Notes: generated from the sequence alone by a model not told the origin. DNA of 64,000 nt from Alkalibacterium sp049389645 (GCF_049389645.1 NZ_CP186540.1:1178001-1242000); one strand, 5' to 3'; numbered from the stretch's first letter, positions 1 to 9,130 are shown. Made by a program: numbers and translations.

Positions 1-9
1 GTATTAGAA

Positions 10-1242
10 ATGGAAAAAAGCGAACAAGTATCAAAATTGGAAAATAGAGAACAAATATTGAAGGAAATGTACCCAGAGGATATTTTGAAATTCTCAGAAA
101 ATCTAACAGATGGAGAAATTGTTGTATTGCAACGTGTACGTAAAGCAGTAGACGAACATCTGAAACCAGTCATCAATGATTACTGGAAAAGAGGAGAATT
201 TCCGTTTGAAGAATTCAAACATGTAGCAAAAACAGGACTAATAAGTGATCCTGCATTGTTTGAAAATCAACCGAACCAATTTACATGGCGAAATACTTAC
301 TTTTTATTCTTGGCATATGATTTATACAAGTTCGATGCTTCGATTGCAACATTCTTTGGAGTACATGCAGGACTTGGCTACTTCTCATTCTTATTAGGCG
401 GCAGCCCAGAACAACAAATGAGATGGTTGCCTAAACTACAAAACTTTGAATTACAAACGTGTTTTGCCTTAACTGAACCTGAACATGGATCTGATACAGC
501 TGCAGGATTATCAACAACTGCACGTCGTGAAGGAGACAAATGGATTATAAATGGTGAAAAACGTTGGATCGGTGGAGCTAGTTCAGCTGATTTGATTCCA
601 GTATATGCAAGAGATTTGGAAGATAACAATGTAAAATGTTTCATCGTAGAAAAAGGACAAAAAGGTTTAAGTGTAGATGATATCGATGACAAGATCGCTT
701 TAAGGATCGTTCAAAATGGAAACATTCATTTGGACAATGTGGAAGTGTCTGAAAGCAATCGTCTACAAAATATCAATGGATTCAAGGATGTCGCAAAAGT
801 ATTGTACGCAACACGTGCTGGAGTAGCTTATGCTGGAGCAGGAATGATGGCAGGATCTTTAGAGGCAGCGCTTGAATATACAACAAATCGGGTTCAATTT
901 GGCAAACCAATCGCAAGTTTCCAACTGGTTCAAGAAAAATTAGCAAGAATGCAAGCAAATGCGGTCAATGCATTAGCTTTAAGTGCTCGCTTAGCTGAAT
1001 TACAAGAAAGAGGCGAATTCAGTGAGATCAATGCTTCTCTTGCTAAGATGAACAACTCTTTACGCTTAAGAGAAACAGCTGCACTTGGACGTGAAGTATG
1101 TGGTGGGAACGGTATTACGCTTGAAAGAAATGTAGCACGATTCTTCTGTGATGCAGAAGCTATTTATTCTTATGAAGGTACTCATGAAATGAACGCGTTG
1201 ATCATTGGACGTAAATTAACTGGTATATCTGCTTTCGTTTAA
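10..1242 (+). CDS. acyl-CoA dehydrogenase (beta-oxidation)
   Basis: FAD-dependent acyl-CoA dehydrogenase, expected to make the trans-2,3 double bond in an acyl-CoA, the first oxidative step of beta-oxidation in the cytoplasm. At 410 residues it has the usual family length. The mid-domain motif CFALTEPEHGSDTAAG and the C-terminal motif YSYEGTHEMNALIIGR are clear. The Glu of YEGTHE occupies the catalytic-base position of the glutaryl-CoA dehydrogenase/ACX4 branch. It is the first of four co-directional genes with short gaps. The window opens only nine bases upstream, that frame is open to base 1 and no ribosome binding site is visible, so the true start may lie outside. Family assignment is firm; chain-length preference cannot be read. 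No electron-transfer flavoprotein gene is in this window. Confidence 0.9.
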   Translation: MEKSEQVSKLENREQILKEMYPEDILKFSENLTDGEIVVLQRVRKAVDEHLKPVINDYWKRGEFPFEEFKHVAKTGLISDPALFENQPNQFTWRNTYFLFLAYDLYKFDASIATFFGVHAGLGYFSFLLGGSPEQQMRWLPKLQNFELQTCFALTEPEHGSDTAAGLSTTARREGDKWIINGEKRWIGGASSADLIPVYARDLEDNNVKCFIVEKGQKGLSVDDIDDKIALRIVQNGNIHLDNVEVSESNRLQNINGFKDVAKVLYATRAGVAYAGAGMMAGSLEAALEYTTNRVQFGKPIASFQLVQEKLARMQANAVNALALSARLAELQERGEFSEINASLAKMNNSLRLRETAALGREVCGGNGITLERNVARFFCDAEAIYSYEGTHEMNALIIGRKLTGISAFV

Positions 1243-1277
1243 TCGAAACAACATAAAATAGATTGGAAGGTGTCAAG

Positions 1278-2594
1278 ATGACTTTTAAAGAGCAATATCA
1301 AATCAAATTAAAAAGCCTGACTGAAGCTGCTTCGCAAATTCAAAGTAATGAGGTAATTTTGTCTAACCCAGTTGCTGCTATGCCGATCTCATTGATCACT
1401 GCTATAACTAAAAGGTACGAAGAGTACGAAAACGTCAAATTATATTCGGCATTTGTTATCCATCCCTTTGATTTTTTCACTAATCCGGAAGTTGCAGAGA
1501 GAATCAGATTCCATTCTTTCTTCATGGGACCACTAGAACGCCAATTGATTTCATACGGAACATTTTCAATCGATCCCGTCAACTTTTCTAATTTGAATTT
1601 GTTGATCGAACAACGGATAAAACCGACAACATTTGTTTCGACGGTTTCTGAAATGGATGCAGATGGATACTTCAACTTCGGACCTATGGGCGTTACTATC
1701 GGAGAAGTCGGCAGTAAGGTAGCCGGAAAAGTCATCGTTCAAGTCAACAAAAATGTTCCAGAGGTTAACGGGACCCACAATAAAATTCATATCGATGATG
1801 TGGATGTGATTATTGAACAGGATGAGCAGCTGCTTGAAGTTCCAGAAACGCCTTCCAGCAATATCGATAAAAAAATTGCTGAGTGGATCGTTCCTCATGT
1901 TAGAGATGGTTCTACTATCCAAATCGGGTTCGGCGGTTTGGCAAATGCTGTAAGTTATGGACTAGATAGTAAAAAAGATTTATCTGTGCATACCGAAATG
2001 ATCACAGAATCGATGGTGTACTTGACTGAAAAAGGTGTGATTTCTGGACCGATACGAGGCGGTTTCGCAATGGGAACACGCAAATTGTACGACTTCAGTG
2101 GTAAGAATGGCCAAATCAGTATCGAGCCATTGCACATTGTAAATGATCCATCGCGAATTGCTCAAATCGATAACTTTGTTTCCGTTAATGGCTGTTTGAT
2201 GGCTGATTTGACTGGACAAGTGGTCTCAGAAGGATCAGGTACACGATTTATCAGTTCTGTAGGAGGAGCTAATGACTTTGTACGCGGAGCAACAAAATCT
2301 AAAGGCGGTCAAAGTTTTATCTGCTTACCTTCTACAAATAAAAACGAAAAAACAGGTGAAGTGACTTCTAACGTTGTGTTCTCCTTCCCTGAAGCAACTC
2401 CAGTAACGGTTCCACGGGCTGATGTTCAGTACCTTGTGACTGAGCATGGAATCGCTGATATGTTCAATAGAAGTATTGAAGATCGTGTCGAAGAAATGAT
2501 TTCAATCGCAGATCCGGCTTTCAGAGAGGAACTGAGAGAACAAGCAATTAAAGCAGGCTACATTAAAAAAATAATATCAATGTCACTAACTTAA
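1278..2594 (+). CDS. acetyl-CoA hydrolase/CoA-transferase family protein
   Basis: Member of the acetyl-CoA hydrolase/transferase family (4-hydroxybutyrate or acetate CoA-transferase type), which moves CoA between acyl-CoA and a free carboxylate. In this operon the likely job is to activate fatty acids with acetyl-CoA or to release acids as the cycle turns; that is inference. About 438 residues, normal length. The segment IQIGFGGLANAV and the later ASP/GGANDFVRGA-like stretch fit the family fold. I chose the ATG at 1278, preceded by GGAAGG, over an in-frame TTG at 1263 that overlaps that ribosome binding site. It starts 35 bases after the acyl-CoA dehydrogenase stop and ends 18 bases before the multifunctional beta-oxidation gene. 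Confidence 0.85.
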   Translation: MTFKEQYQIKLKSLTEAASQIQSNEVILSNPVAAMPISLITAITKRYEEYENVKLYSAFVIHPFDFFTNPEVAERIRFHSFFMGPLERQLISYGTFSIDPVNFSNLNLLIEQRIKPTTFVSTVSEMDADGYFNFGPMGVTIGEVGSKVAGKVIVQVNKNVPEVNGTHNKIHIDDVDVIIEQDEQLLEVPETPSSNIDKKIAEWIVPHVRDGSTIQIGFGGLANAVSYGLDSKKDLSVHTEMITESMVYLTEKGVISGPIRGGFAMGTRKLYDFSGKNGQISIEPLHIVNDPSRIAQIDNFVSVNGCLMADLTGQVVSEGSGTRFISSVGGANDFVRGATKSKGGQSFICLPSTNKNEKTGEVTSNVVFSFPEATPVTVPRADVQYLVTEHGIADMFNRSIEDRVEEMISIADPAFREELREQAIKAGYIKKIISMSLT

Positions 2595-2612
2595 GTTTTT
2601 GGAGGTATAGAA

Positions 2613-4871
2613 ATGAATATAAAAAAAGCAACAGTATTAGGCGCAGGAACAATGGGAGCTCAAATTGCTGCCTTGTTGGTCAATGCAGGTCTAAAAGTAA
2701 AACTATTAGATATCGTTTTAGATAAAGAGGATAAAAATAAACTGAGTAAAGGTGCATACGACAGAATTACACACCCCAAAAAAAGCATGCTGTATAATGC
2801 CGATTGGAATAAAAATTTGACGTATGGCAACTTTGAAGATGATTTAAAAGAAGGCAACGATTCCGATATCTTTATTGAAGCTGTCACTGAAAAACTAGCG
2901 ATCAAACACGATTTGTGGCAAAAGGTGGCTGCTATTGCGAAGCAAGATGCTATTCTTGCTACCAATACTTCCAGTATTCCGATCGGTGCTATTGCTAAAC
3001 CCCTTCCGGATGAAGCAAAAGCAAGATTTGTAGGTGTGCATTTCTTTAATCCGCCTCGTTACATGAAACTGGTGGAAATTATTCCTCATGAAACAACTGA
3101 TCCAGTTGTTTCTGAGAATTTGAAAACATTTGTTTCAACGGTATTAGGCAAAGGTGCGGTAGATGCTAATGATGTCAGCGGGTTCGTTGCGAATCGAATC
3201 GGAACTTATTCAGCTTCCGACACTGCATACCGTGCAGAACAACTTGGCTTATCGATCACTGAAGTTGATGCGATTACCGGCCAAATTATTGGACGACCTA
3301 AGACAGGTACATTCAGATTACTGGATATGGTGGGAATCGATATTGGCTACTTTGTGACAAAAACGATGATGTCCAATCCGGAAGAAACTGAGTATTTTAA
3401 AATGCCGAAACTGGTTGAAAAAATGGTTGCTTTGGGCAATCTGGGAGACAAAACGAATCAAGGGTTTTACAAAAAAGACGGCAGAAAACGCTTAGTATTT
3501 GATGTGGAAACTGAAACTTATGTTGAACCTAAACCCGTCGAATTGGCTATTTTAAAAGAATTTAGTCGTGATCTAAAGAAAAACTTAACGACTATTTTTG
3601 AATCTGAAGATGAAGTGGGCCTTTTCTTATGGGAAACGCTGCGCAATCTAATGTATTACTCAGCTATCAATGTACCTAAAGCAACAAATGAGTACATCAA
3701 TATAGATCGGGCCATGGTTTGGGGTTACAACTGGGTTGTTGGACCATTCCAACTATGGGACATGATAGGCTTGGATAAAGTTAAAGCAAGAATGGAAAAA
3801 GAATTGGGCGAACTGCCGGAATGGATCAAGGAGCGTAACGAACCATTCTATCAAGAAAACCAAAGCATTAGTCCAGCATCCAAACCAGAAGATTTCGCAC
3901 ACAAACAAGTTTGGAAAAATGAAGATTCAGAATTATTTGCGACTCAAGATGATTTCTTGATGCTAGCGATGAGAACGCCAAATAATACCATCACTGTTGG
4001 ATTTGAAGCGGATATCGTCAAAGCAGTTGATGTACTAGAAAAAGAAGATTATAAAGGATTACTGCTTTACTCAGATGGACCGAACTTCAGTGTAGGTGCA
4101 AATCTTTACTACATGAAGATGGCCATCGATCAAGAACTAGTCGACACAGAAACACGCAAAGGATCAGAATTGTTCCATGAAGCCGTCAGACGTATGAAGT
4201 TTGCTTCTAAACCGATCGTAACAGCTGCGAAAGGTAGAGCGCTCGGTGGCGGTGCAGAATTAGTGATGGCTTCACCTTACGTAGTAGCTGCGGCTGAAAC
4301 GTATATTGGTCTAGTAGAAGCGGGTGTTGGATTGATCCCTGGAGGAGGCGGCTTGGCTGAACTAGCTGACCGTGTATATCGTCAAGATGTATCAAGAGCA
4401 GATAAGATCCGTCAATTAGGAGATATTTTAACGAAAGTCTCAACAGGTCACGTGACGATGAGTGCTTATGAAGCACAAAAAATCGGATTTTTGAAAGAAA
4501 CAGATATGATCATTCAAAATGAAGAACTTGTATTTGAAGCAGCATTGCAAACCTTGCGATTGAAAGCTGCTTATAATTACATTCCAAATAACTTAGTCGA
4601 ATACGAAGTACTTGGAACCAACTTCAAAGCGATCGCAGCAGCTCAAGTTGATTCAATGATCGATGGACACTTTGCTTCCAAATATGATGGTGTCGTTACC
4701 GCTGCTATTGCCGATGTATTGGCAGGCGGAAATGTTCCTCTGGGCACGAAAGCCAATCAAAAATGGCTCCAAAAACTCTCAGAAGATAATTTTGTTAAAT
4801 TGAGCAAGAATGAAAAAACGTATGAACGCATTGTACACATGTTAGAGAAAAAGAGACCATTGAGAAATTAA
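2613..4871 (+). CDS. fadN: 3-hydroxyacyl-CoA dehydrogenase / enoyl-CoA hydratase (FadN type)
   Basis: Two-domain beta-oxidation enzyme. The N-terminal half is an NAD-dependent 3-hydroxyacyl-CoA dehydrogenase with the Rossmann motif VLGAGTMGAQIA (from about residue 7) and FFNPPRYMKLVEI. The C-terminal third (about 440-640) is a crotonase with ALGGGAELVM and the oxyanion/Glu region LVEAGVGLIPGGGG. The domain order matches Bacillus FadN rather than E. coli FadB, which is reversed. At 752 residues it is slightly shorter than FadN, which I recall at about 790. GGAGG sits nine bases before the ATG. It would hydrate the enoyl-CoA from the first gene and oxidise it for the thiolase downstream. The symbol follows domain order and operon context. 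Confidence 0.88.
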   Translation: MNIKKATVLGAGTMGAQIAALLVNAGLKVKLLDIVLDKEDKNKLSKGAYDRITHPKKSMLYNADWNKNLTYGNFEDDLKEGNDSDIFIEAVTEKLAIKHDLWQKVAAIAKQDAILATNTSSIPIGAIAKPLPDEAKARFVGVHFFNPPRYMKLVEIIPHETTDPVVSENLKTFVSTVLGKGAVDANDVSGFVANRIGTYSASDTAYRAEQLGLSITEVDAITGQIIGRPKTGTFRLLDMVGIDIGYFVTKTMMSNPEETEYFKMPKLVEKMVALGNLGDKTNQGFYKKDGRKRLVFDVETETYVEPKPVELAILKEFSRDLKKNLTTIFESEDEVGLFLWETLRNLMYYSAINVPKATNEYINIDRAMVWGYNWVVGPFQLWDMIGLDKVKARMEKELGELPEWIKERNEPFYQENQSISPASKPEDFAHKQVWKNEDSELFATQDDFLMLAMRTPNNTITVGFEADIVKAVDVLEKEDYKGLLLYSDGPNFSVGANLYYMKMAIDQELVDTETRKGSELFHEAVRRMKFASKPIVTAAKGRALGGGAELVMASPYVVAAAETYIGLVEAGVGLIPGGGGLAELADRVYRQDVSRADKIRQLGDILTKVSTGHVTMSAYEAQKIGFLKETDMIIQNEELVFEAALQTLRLKAAYNYIPNNLVEYEVLGTNFKAIAAAQVDSMIDGHFASKYDGVVTAAIADVLAGGNVPLGTKANQKWLQKLSEDNFVKLSKNEKTYERIVHMLEKKRPLRN

Positions 4872-4886
4872 TATGATACTGTGAAT

Positions 4887-4904
4887 AAAGCCAAATTTGG
4901 CTTT
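4887..4904. repeat. 18-bp perfect palindrome between fadN and thiolase genes
   Basis: A perfect inverted repeat (AAAGCCAAATTTGGCTTT) lies in the 61-base gap between the fadN stop and the thiolase start. It has no loop as DNA, but as RNA it could form a short hairpin ending in CUUUCU. It could be a weak attenuator or RNA processing site that sets the relative level of the two products, or a protein-binding palindrome. The sequence does not decide between these. Confidence 0.5.
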
Positions 4905-4932
4905 CTCCGCACTAAATAGAAAGGATTTGTAT

Positions 4933-6123
4933 ATGATGCAAGAAGCTTATATCGTAGCATATGGAAGATCGGCTGTAGCGAAAGGAAAGAAAGATGGAGC
5001 CTATTTTTATGATAGGCCCGAAGACATCGCTGCTCAAGTTTTAAAAGGCGTTATTAACAGAGTAGAAGGCGATTTCGACCCTGCTCTGATTGAAGATGTT
5101 ATTGTGGGGTGTTCAACTCCGGAAGGTCTCCAAGGAAACAATATTGCACGTGCTATCGCTCTTAGAAGCGGACTTCCTGAAACAGTGGGTGGACAAACGG
5201 TTAACCGTTTCTGCTCTTCAGGACTTCAAACGATTGCTACTGCCGCTAACGCTATTATAGCGGGTCAAGCAGAAGTACTGGCAGCAGGTGGTATCGAATT
5301 TATGAGTTCTACTCAAATGGGTGGAAGCGAACCGACCAATAGTCCATACTTACAAGAAAATGGGCCGAAAATCGCTGTTCCAATGGGAATGACGGCAGAA
5401 AATGTGGCTGAAAAATACAATGTCTCAAGAAATGAGCAAGATCAATTTGGTGTTGAAAGTCACCAAAAAGCCCATAAGGCCCAAACAGAAGGGCGCTTTA
5501 AAGATGAAATCGTTCCAGTAGAGATCCATCGTGTAAAAACGACAGGTGACGAAGTGGAAGTTACAACAGAAATGTTTGATCAAGATGAAGGGATCCGTCC
5601 GAATACAACGCTAGATGTTCTAGGGAAATTGCGTACCGTCTTTAAAGCAGACGGCAGCGTAACGGCGGGGACTTCTTCTCAAGTTAGTGATGGAGCTGGA
5701 TTTGTTATCCTGATGTCTGGGGACAAGGTGAAAGAATTAGGGATCAAACCGATTGCTCGCTTTGTCTCCTTTAACGTGGCGGGTGTCGATCCTAAATATA
5801 TGGGTATCGGACCAGTATATGCCATTCCTAAAGCACTGAAATTGGCTGGATTGAAACTAGATGATATGGACTTGATCGAATTCAATGAAGCCTTTGCGGC
5901 ACAAGCTATCGCTTCTATGAATGAACTAGGCATGAACCGTGACATCGTTAACGTCAACGGAGGAGCCATCGCTTTAGGTCATCCATTAGGAGCAACTGGA
6001 GCCATCTTGACAGCCAAACTGTTGGGAGAAATGGCGAAGCGTCCTGAAACTAAATACGGTATGGTCACCATGTGTATCGGAATGGGTATGGGAGCAGCAG
6101 GCGTTTTTGAATACTTAAGATAA
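4933..6123 (+). CDS. fadA: acetyl-CoA C-acyltransferase (thiolase)
   Basis: Thiolase that cleaves 3-ketoacyl-CoA with CoA to release acetyl-CoA, the last step of each beta-oxidation turn. The nucleophile is Cys94 in NRFCSSGLQ. The other catalytic motifs NEAFAAQ, GGAIALGHPLGATGA and CIGMGMGAAG are intact. I chose the ATG at 4933, preceded by AGAAAGGA at about 4918, over a TTG at 4897 that lies inside a palindrome; this gives 396 residues, the standard length. It is the last gene of the first transcription unit, followed by a strong hairpin at 6153. FadA (degradative) rather than a biosynthetic acetoacetyl-CoA thiolase is inferred from the neighbours. Confidence 0.9.
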   Translation: MMQEAYIVAYGRSAVAKGKKDGAYFYDRPEDIAAQVLKGVINRVEGDFDPALIEDVIVGCSTPEGLQGNNIARAIALRSGLPETVGGQTVNRFCSSGLQTIATAANAIIAGQAEVLAAGGIEFMSSTQMGGSEPTNSPYLQENGPKIAVPMGMTAENVAEKYNVSRNEQDQFGVESHQKAHKAQTEGRFKDEIVPVEIHRVKTTGDEVEVTTEMFDQDEGIRPNTTLDVLGKLRTVFKADGSVTAGTSSQVSDGAGFVILMSGDKVKELGIKPIARFVSFNVAGVDPKYMGIGPVYAIPKALKLAGLKLDDMDLIEFNEAFAAQAIASMNELGMNRDIVNVNGGAIALGHPLGATGAILTAKLLGEMAKRPETKYGMVTMCIGMGMGAAGVFEYLR

Positions 6124-6152
6124 AATTTGTATAGAAAAGAATTTGAACTCTT

Positions 6153-6200
6153 TACTCCCACATTAATTAGGAATTATTAATGTGGGAGTATTTGATTTGA
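6153..6200 (+). terminator. terminator after the beta-oxidation operon
   Basis: A perfect 15-bp inverted repeat (arms 6153-6167 and 6176-6190, loop of 8) starts 30 bases after the thiolase stop and is followed by TTTGATTTGA. The stem is strong but the T-run is broken, so partial read-through into the LysR gene is possible. Confidence 0.75.
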
Positions 6201-6202
6201 TG

Positions 6203-6235
6203 TACAATTGAGTTGTATAAGTAACTAGTGTACTT
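6203..6235 (+). promoter_or_regulatory. dyad symmetries upstream of the LysR gene
   Basis: Two short inverted repeats stand in the 77-base gap before the LysR start: TACAA-N5-TTGTA at 6203-6217 and AAGTA-N7-TACTT at 6219-6235. Paired dyads of this kind close to a LysR gene are typical of its own binding sites. No footprint evidence exists; this is pattern matching. Confidence 0.35.
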
Positions 6236-6267
6236 ACTTTTAGCTGAATTTTTGTGAGGAGGAAAAC

Positions 6268-7179
6268 ATGAAGTTAGACATAGCACAACTTAATTATTTC
6301 ATTGCCATAGTCGATGCTAATTTAAATCTGACTATGGCAGCACAAAATATCCATGTGACCCAATCGGCACTAAGCCAGTTCATTATCAATTTTGAAAAAG
6401 AGGAGAACTTGCAACTTTTTCATCGCAAGAATGGTCGTTTGACCGGTCTGACAACGAGTGGGGAGAAAGTGTATCAGGAGGCCTTAGAAATAGTTGACAA
6501 ACATGAAAACCTGCATGAAATGTTGGAGCAAGAAGCGCAAATCCAACAAGGAACGATCAGAGTAGGGATCTCAACAATTATTCTGCGGCTGTTTTTTACC
6601 AAGTTTATTCCATCCTTTATGATGAAAAATCCAGGGATCAAGATCGATATCATCGAGGCCAACAACGAAGAATTAGTAAACATGCTGAACCAGAATCGCA
6701 TTCATGCAGCGGTGTTGGATGATCCGAAAAAATTGCATAAAGACAAATTTGAAAAACACATATTGGCATTGACTGAAGTGACAGCTTTTATGAACCCCAA
6801 TCATCCATTGACCAAAGAAGATAAATTGAATTGGAGAATGTTAGACAACCAGTACGTAGCAACATTTAACAAAGGTTTTGCAACTCATACGCTAGTGATG
6901 GATAAATTGAAAAAAATGAAGTCTCAGACAAAAGTATTGATTACGTCCGATTCTTGGGATTACATGGTCGAATCCACAACGCGTACCAATCTGATTGCTT
7001 TACTGCCCTCAGCCAATTTTAAAAAGTATTACAATTACTTAGACAACATAGGAGTGGCTGAAAAACACTTCACTGATCCCATCACCTATACGACTGTCTT
7101 GTGTTTTCCGGTAAAAAAGAAATACAGCAGTATCGAAAAGTTTGTCTACGATTCTTTTACCAATGAATTCCCAGATTAG
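6268..7179 (+). CDS. LysR-family transcriptional regulator
   Basis: LysR-type regulator of 303 residues, the usual length. The N-terminal winged helix-turn-helix is plain (LNLTMAAQNIHVTQSALSQ, about residues 18-36), followed by the linker helix and the substrate-binding-like effector domain (about 90-300). GGAGGA precedes the ATG. It sits between the two blocks of acyl-CoA genes and in the same direction, so a fatty acid or acyl-CoA responsive regulator of this locus is likely; the ligand is inference. The dyads just upstream are candidate autoregulatory sites. Its stop is 17 bases before the next gene, so the two are probably co-transcribed. Confidence 0.88.
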   Translation: MKLDIAQLNYFIAIVDANLNLTMAAQNIHVTQSALSQFIINFEKEENLQLFHRKNGRLTGLTTSGEKVYQEALEIVDKHENLHEMLEQEAQIQQGTIRVGISTIILRLFFTKFIPSFMMKNPGIKIDIIEANNEELVNMLNQNRIHAAVLDDPKKLHKDKFEKHILALTEVTAFMNPNHPLTKEDKLNWRMLDNQYVATFNKGFATHTLVMDKLKKMKSQTKVLITSDSWDYMVESTTRTNLIALLPSANFKKYYNYLDNIGVAEKHFTDPITYTTVLCFPVKKKYSSIEKFVYDSFTNEFPD

Positions 7180-7195
7180 GAGAGGATTGAGGCAT

Positions 7196-8317
7196 ATGGA
7201 TATCATTGAATCATTCACGCAATCTCTTCAAGGAGATTTGGGGCAGGAAATAAGGAAAGACACGATCGATCGCCCATATACTTATGAGGATTTTGAAAAA
7301 TGGGAACTTTATTTTAAAGAAAAAGGGTTATACAAAGAAATTGCCGAAAAAGAGATAAGCGAACAAAATATCCCGGCATTGTGTGAATTTATCTACACGC
7401 TGTCGCAATACTTTCCTTCTTTATCGTATTATTTTTTAAGTAAAATTTTGTTTGGAATCTTGGCTTTGAAATTCTCTGCCACCGAAAAACAAAAAGAAAA
7501 ATACTTAGATAAATTAGTAGAAGAAAATTTGTTTGCAACATTTGCGAGCAAAGAACTGGAAGCCGGCTTTGAACTGAGAAAAATGCAAACGGTTGCGCGT
7601 AAAGAAGGAAATGGTTGGGTGATCAATGGAGGAAAAGAAGACATTGCTTGCACCCAAGAATCTGACCTTTTCCTTTTACTGGGGAAAATCGAACTCCCAT
7701 CACAAGAAAAAAATCAATTTGGTCTTTTTTTATTAGAAAAAAACACACCAGGTATTACAGTCCACTATAGTGAAAACAAAAAAAGTGCAAGTTCCTTACG
7801 CACAGCCAGTCTGACGATCGAAAACCTAGCTGTAAAGGAAGATCAATTTTTGGGTAATCTTCAAAATAATCATGAGGTGTTCAATCAAGTTCTTGACTTG
7901 TGGAATCTCTTGCTAGCTGCACAATTATTGGGCATTACCCGGAGCGTCTTTGAACAAGGGCTCGATCATGCGTTGGAAATAAATCGCTTCGGGCAAAGGT
8001 ATATGGATGCGCCATATATCCAACAGCAATTTGCTCAATACAAAATCGAATTAGAAGTCACTGAACAATACTTTTCAGTTATCAATTTCCAGACTCAACC
8101 TTCGACGATTCAAGTGACTCAATTAAAGTTTAAAGCGATGGCAGTGTCTCATGAAATCATTGATGGCATTCTCGGAATTTTTGGGTACGCCACACTTGCA
8201 CCTGATCATGTGTTAAGAAATTTCAAAAGTGTTTCCGAATCGGTCAAAAATATGGGTGAAACACCTGATTTTCATTTGAAAAAAATCAGCAAACAATGGA
8301 AAAAAATAAAAAGCTAA
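7196..8317 (+). CDS. acyl-CoA dehydrogenase-like protein, divergent
   Basis: A 373-residue protein with the acyl-CoA dehydrogenase fold: an FAD/substrate segment (FATFASKELEAGFELRKMQ), a GWVINGGKEDI strand, and a C-terminal helical domain with ILGIFGYATLAPDHVLRNF. The C-terminal catalytic Glu loop seen in the first dehydrogenase (YEGTHE) has no clear equivalent; the matching stretch reads KSVSESVKNMGE. It may use a Glu elsewhere, act on another substrate, or be non-catalytic. I chose the ATG at 7196, preceded by AGGAGAGG, over an upstream start overlapping the LysR gene. It is probably co-transcribed with the LysR regulator and the thioesterase. Confidence 0.75.
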   Translation: MDIIESFTQSLQGDLGQEIRKDTIDRPYTYEDFEKWELYFKEKGLYKEIAEKEISEQNIPALCEFIYTLSQYFPSLSYYFLSKILFGILALKFSATEKQKEKYLDKLVEENLFATFASKELEAGFELRKMQTVARKEGNGWVINGGKEDIACTQESDLFLLLGKIELPSQEKNQFGLFLLEKNTPGITVHYSENKKSASSLRTASLTIENLAVKEDQFLGNLQNNHEVFNQVLDLWNLLLAAQLLGITRSVFEQGLDHALEINRFGQRYMDAPYIQQQFAQYKIELEVTEQYFSVINFQTQPSTIQVTQLKFKAMAVSHEIIDGILGIFGYATLAPDHVLRNFKSVSESVKNMGETPDFHLKKISKQWKKIKS

Positions 8318-8332
8318 AGGTAGGGTGTTTCT

Positions 8333-8758
8333 ATGAATCAATTTTATGAAAAACGAAAAAATGAAAAGCAATCATTTTTAACTGCGCTTGGTGGGAAATT
8401 GGAAAATATCGAATCAGGCAAAGCTGTCCTCTCTTTGAAGAAAGAGGATTGGTTGACGCAACATCTAGGCTATTTCCATGGAGGAGTCATTACTTCATTG
8501 GCGGATTCGGCAGGGGGAGCAGCTGCCGTTACGATGGTACCCGAAAATTATCAAGTCGTGACTTCCGAATTGACGATGCATTTTCTGCGGCCAGCTGTTG
8601 CAGCTGAGGTCATTGCCACAGCTGAAGTGATCAAACCAGGGAAAAAATTGATCATCGTTGAATGTTCCGTAACAGACAAAGAAACTGGGAAACTGATTGC
8701 TAAAGCAACTGGTACTTGGATCCCCGTTAAAATAGAAGATGCCATGTTCAAAGGATAA
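8333..8758 (+). CDS. PaaI-type hotdog thioesterase
   Basis: Hotdog-fold thioesterase of 141 residues. The family signature YFHGGVITSLADSAGGAAA (from about residue 43) carries the HGG and Asp-containing helix of PaaI-like acyl-CoA thioesterases. It would hydrolyse acyl-CoAs that stall in the beta-oxidation pathway encoded upstream and so free CoA; the substrate is inferred from context. It starts 15 bases after the divergent acyl-CoA dehydrogenase and is followed by a very strong terminator, so it closes the locus. Confidence 0.85.
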   Translation: MNQFYEKRKNEKQSFLTALGGKLENIESGKAVLSLKKEDWLTQHLGYFHGGVITSLADSAGGAAAVTMVPENYQVVTSELTMHFLRPAVAAEVIATAEVIKPGKKLIIVECSVTDKETGKLIAKATGTWIPVKIEDAMFKG

Positions 8759-8789
8759 CAGAGCTTGTTAGATAATCGTTCGTAAACAA

Positions 8790-8836
8790 AGCAGGAGCTG
8801 GGACAGTTTAATTGTCCCAGCTCCTGCTTCTTTTTA
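8790..8836 (+). terminator. strong rho-independent terminator
   Basis: A 16-bp perfect stem (8790-8805 with 8813-8828, loop GTTTAAT) followed by TTCTTTTT. It ends the thioesterase transcript. Confidence 0.92.
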
Positions 8837-8939
8837 TACTTTTTAGTATAGATAGAGTAATTCAATCAGTGGCCAAAAATTGGTTGGACATATAAAGTTA
8901 TTCATCCACACCAAAAATTATACAGCCTATATAAATATG

Positions 8940-8971
8940 GAGCCAACATTAGATTCAAATGCTGTTGGCTC
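8940..8971. repeat. isolated hairpin in a gene-poor gap
   Basis: A 9-bp inverted repeat (GAGCCAACA with TGTTGGCTC, loop of 14) lies in the 8829-9266 gap and has no T-run. A small open frame runs through here (8880-9080), but it starts on TTG without a ribosome binding site and I do not call it. The rest of this gap holds only hairpin repeat copy A and the terminator at 9212. Confidence 0.4.
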
Positions 8972-9083
8972 ATTCATCCTAGGTTCATGCACTTTATCCA
9001 AAAAGCTTTCAAAATCTTTTAATACAGGAAAACCTGTGAAAAGTAACTTATTAAAAAAATTAGAATTATATCAATTATAGTAG

Positions 9084-9130
9084 AAACCTCACTGAGGTAT
9101 AATACGGAGAACCGTATCATTAATAAATGA
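9084..9130. repeat. dispersed hairpin repeat, copy A
   Basis: Short element that starts AAACCTCA and contains the hairpin ATAATACG-GAGAAC-CGTATCAT (9099-9120), then a TA-rich tail. Copy B at 13000 shares the AAACCTCA lead and the AGAACCGTATCAT core. Other, weaker copies lie at about 9775, 14361, 21071 and 32083, all between genes. Confidence 0.6.

Noticed and set aside
8880..9080. Plus-strand 66-codon frame
   Set aside because: TTG start without ribosome binding site; contains a hairpin; nothing recognisable.
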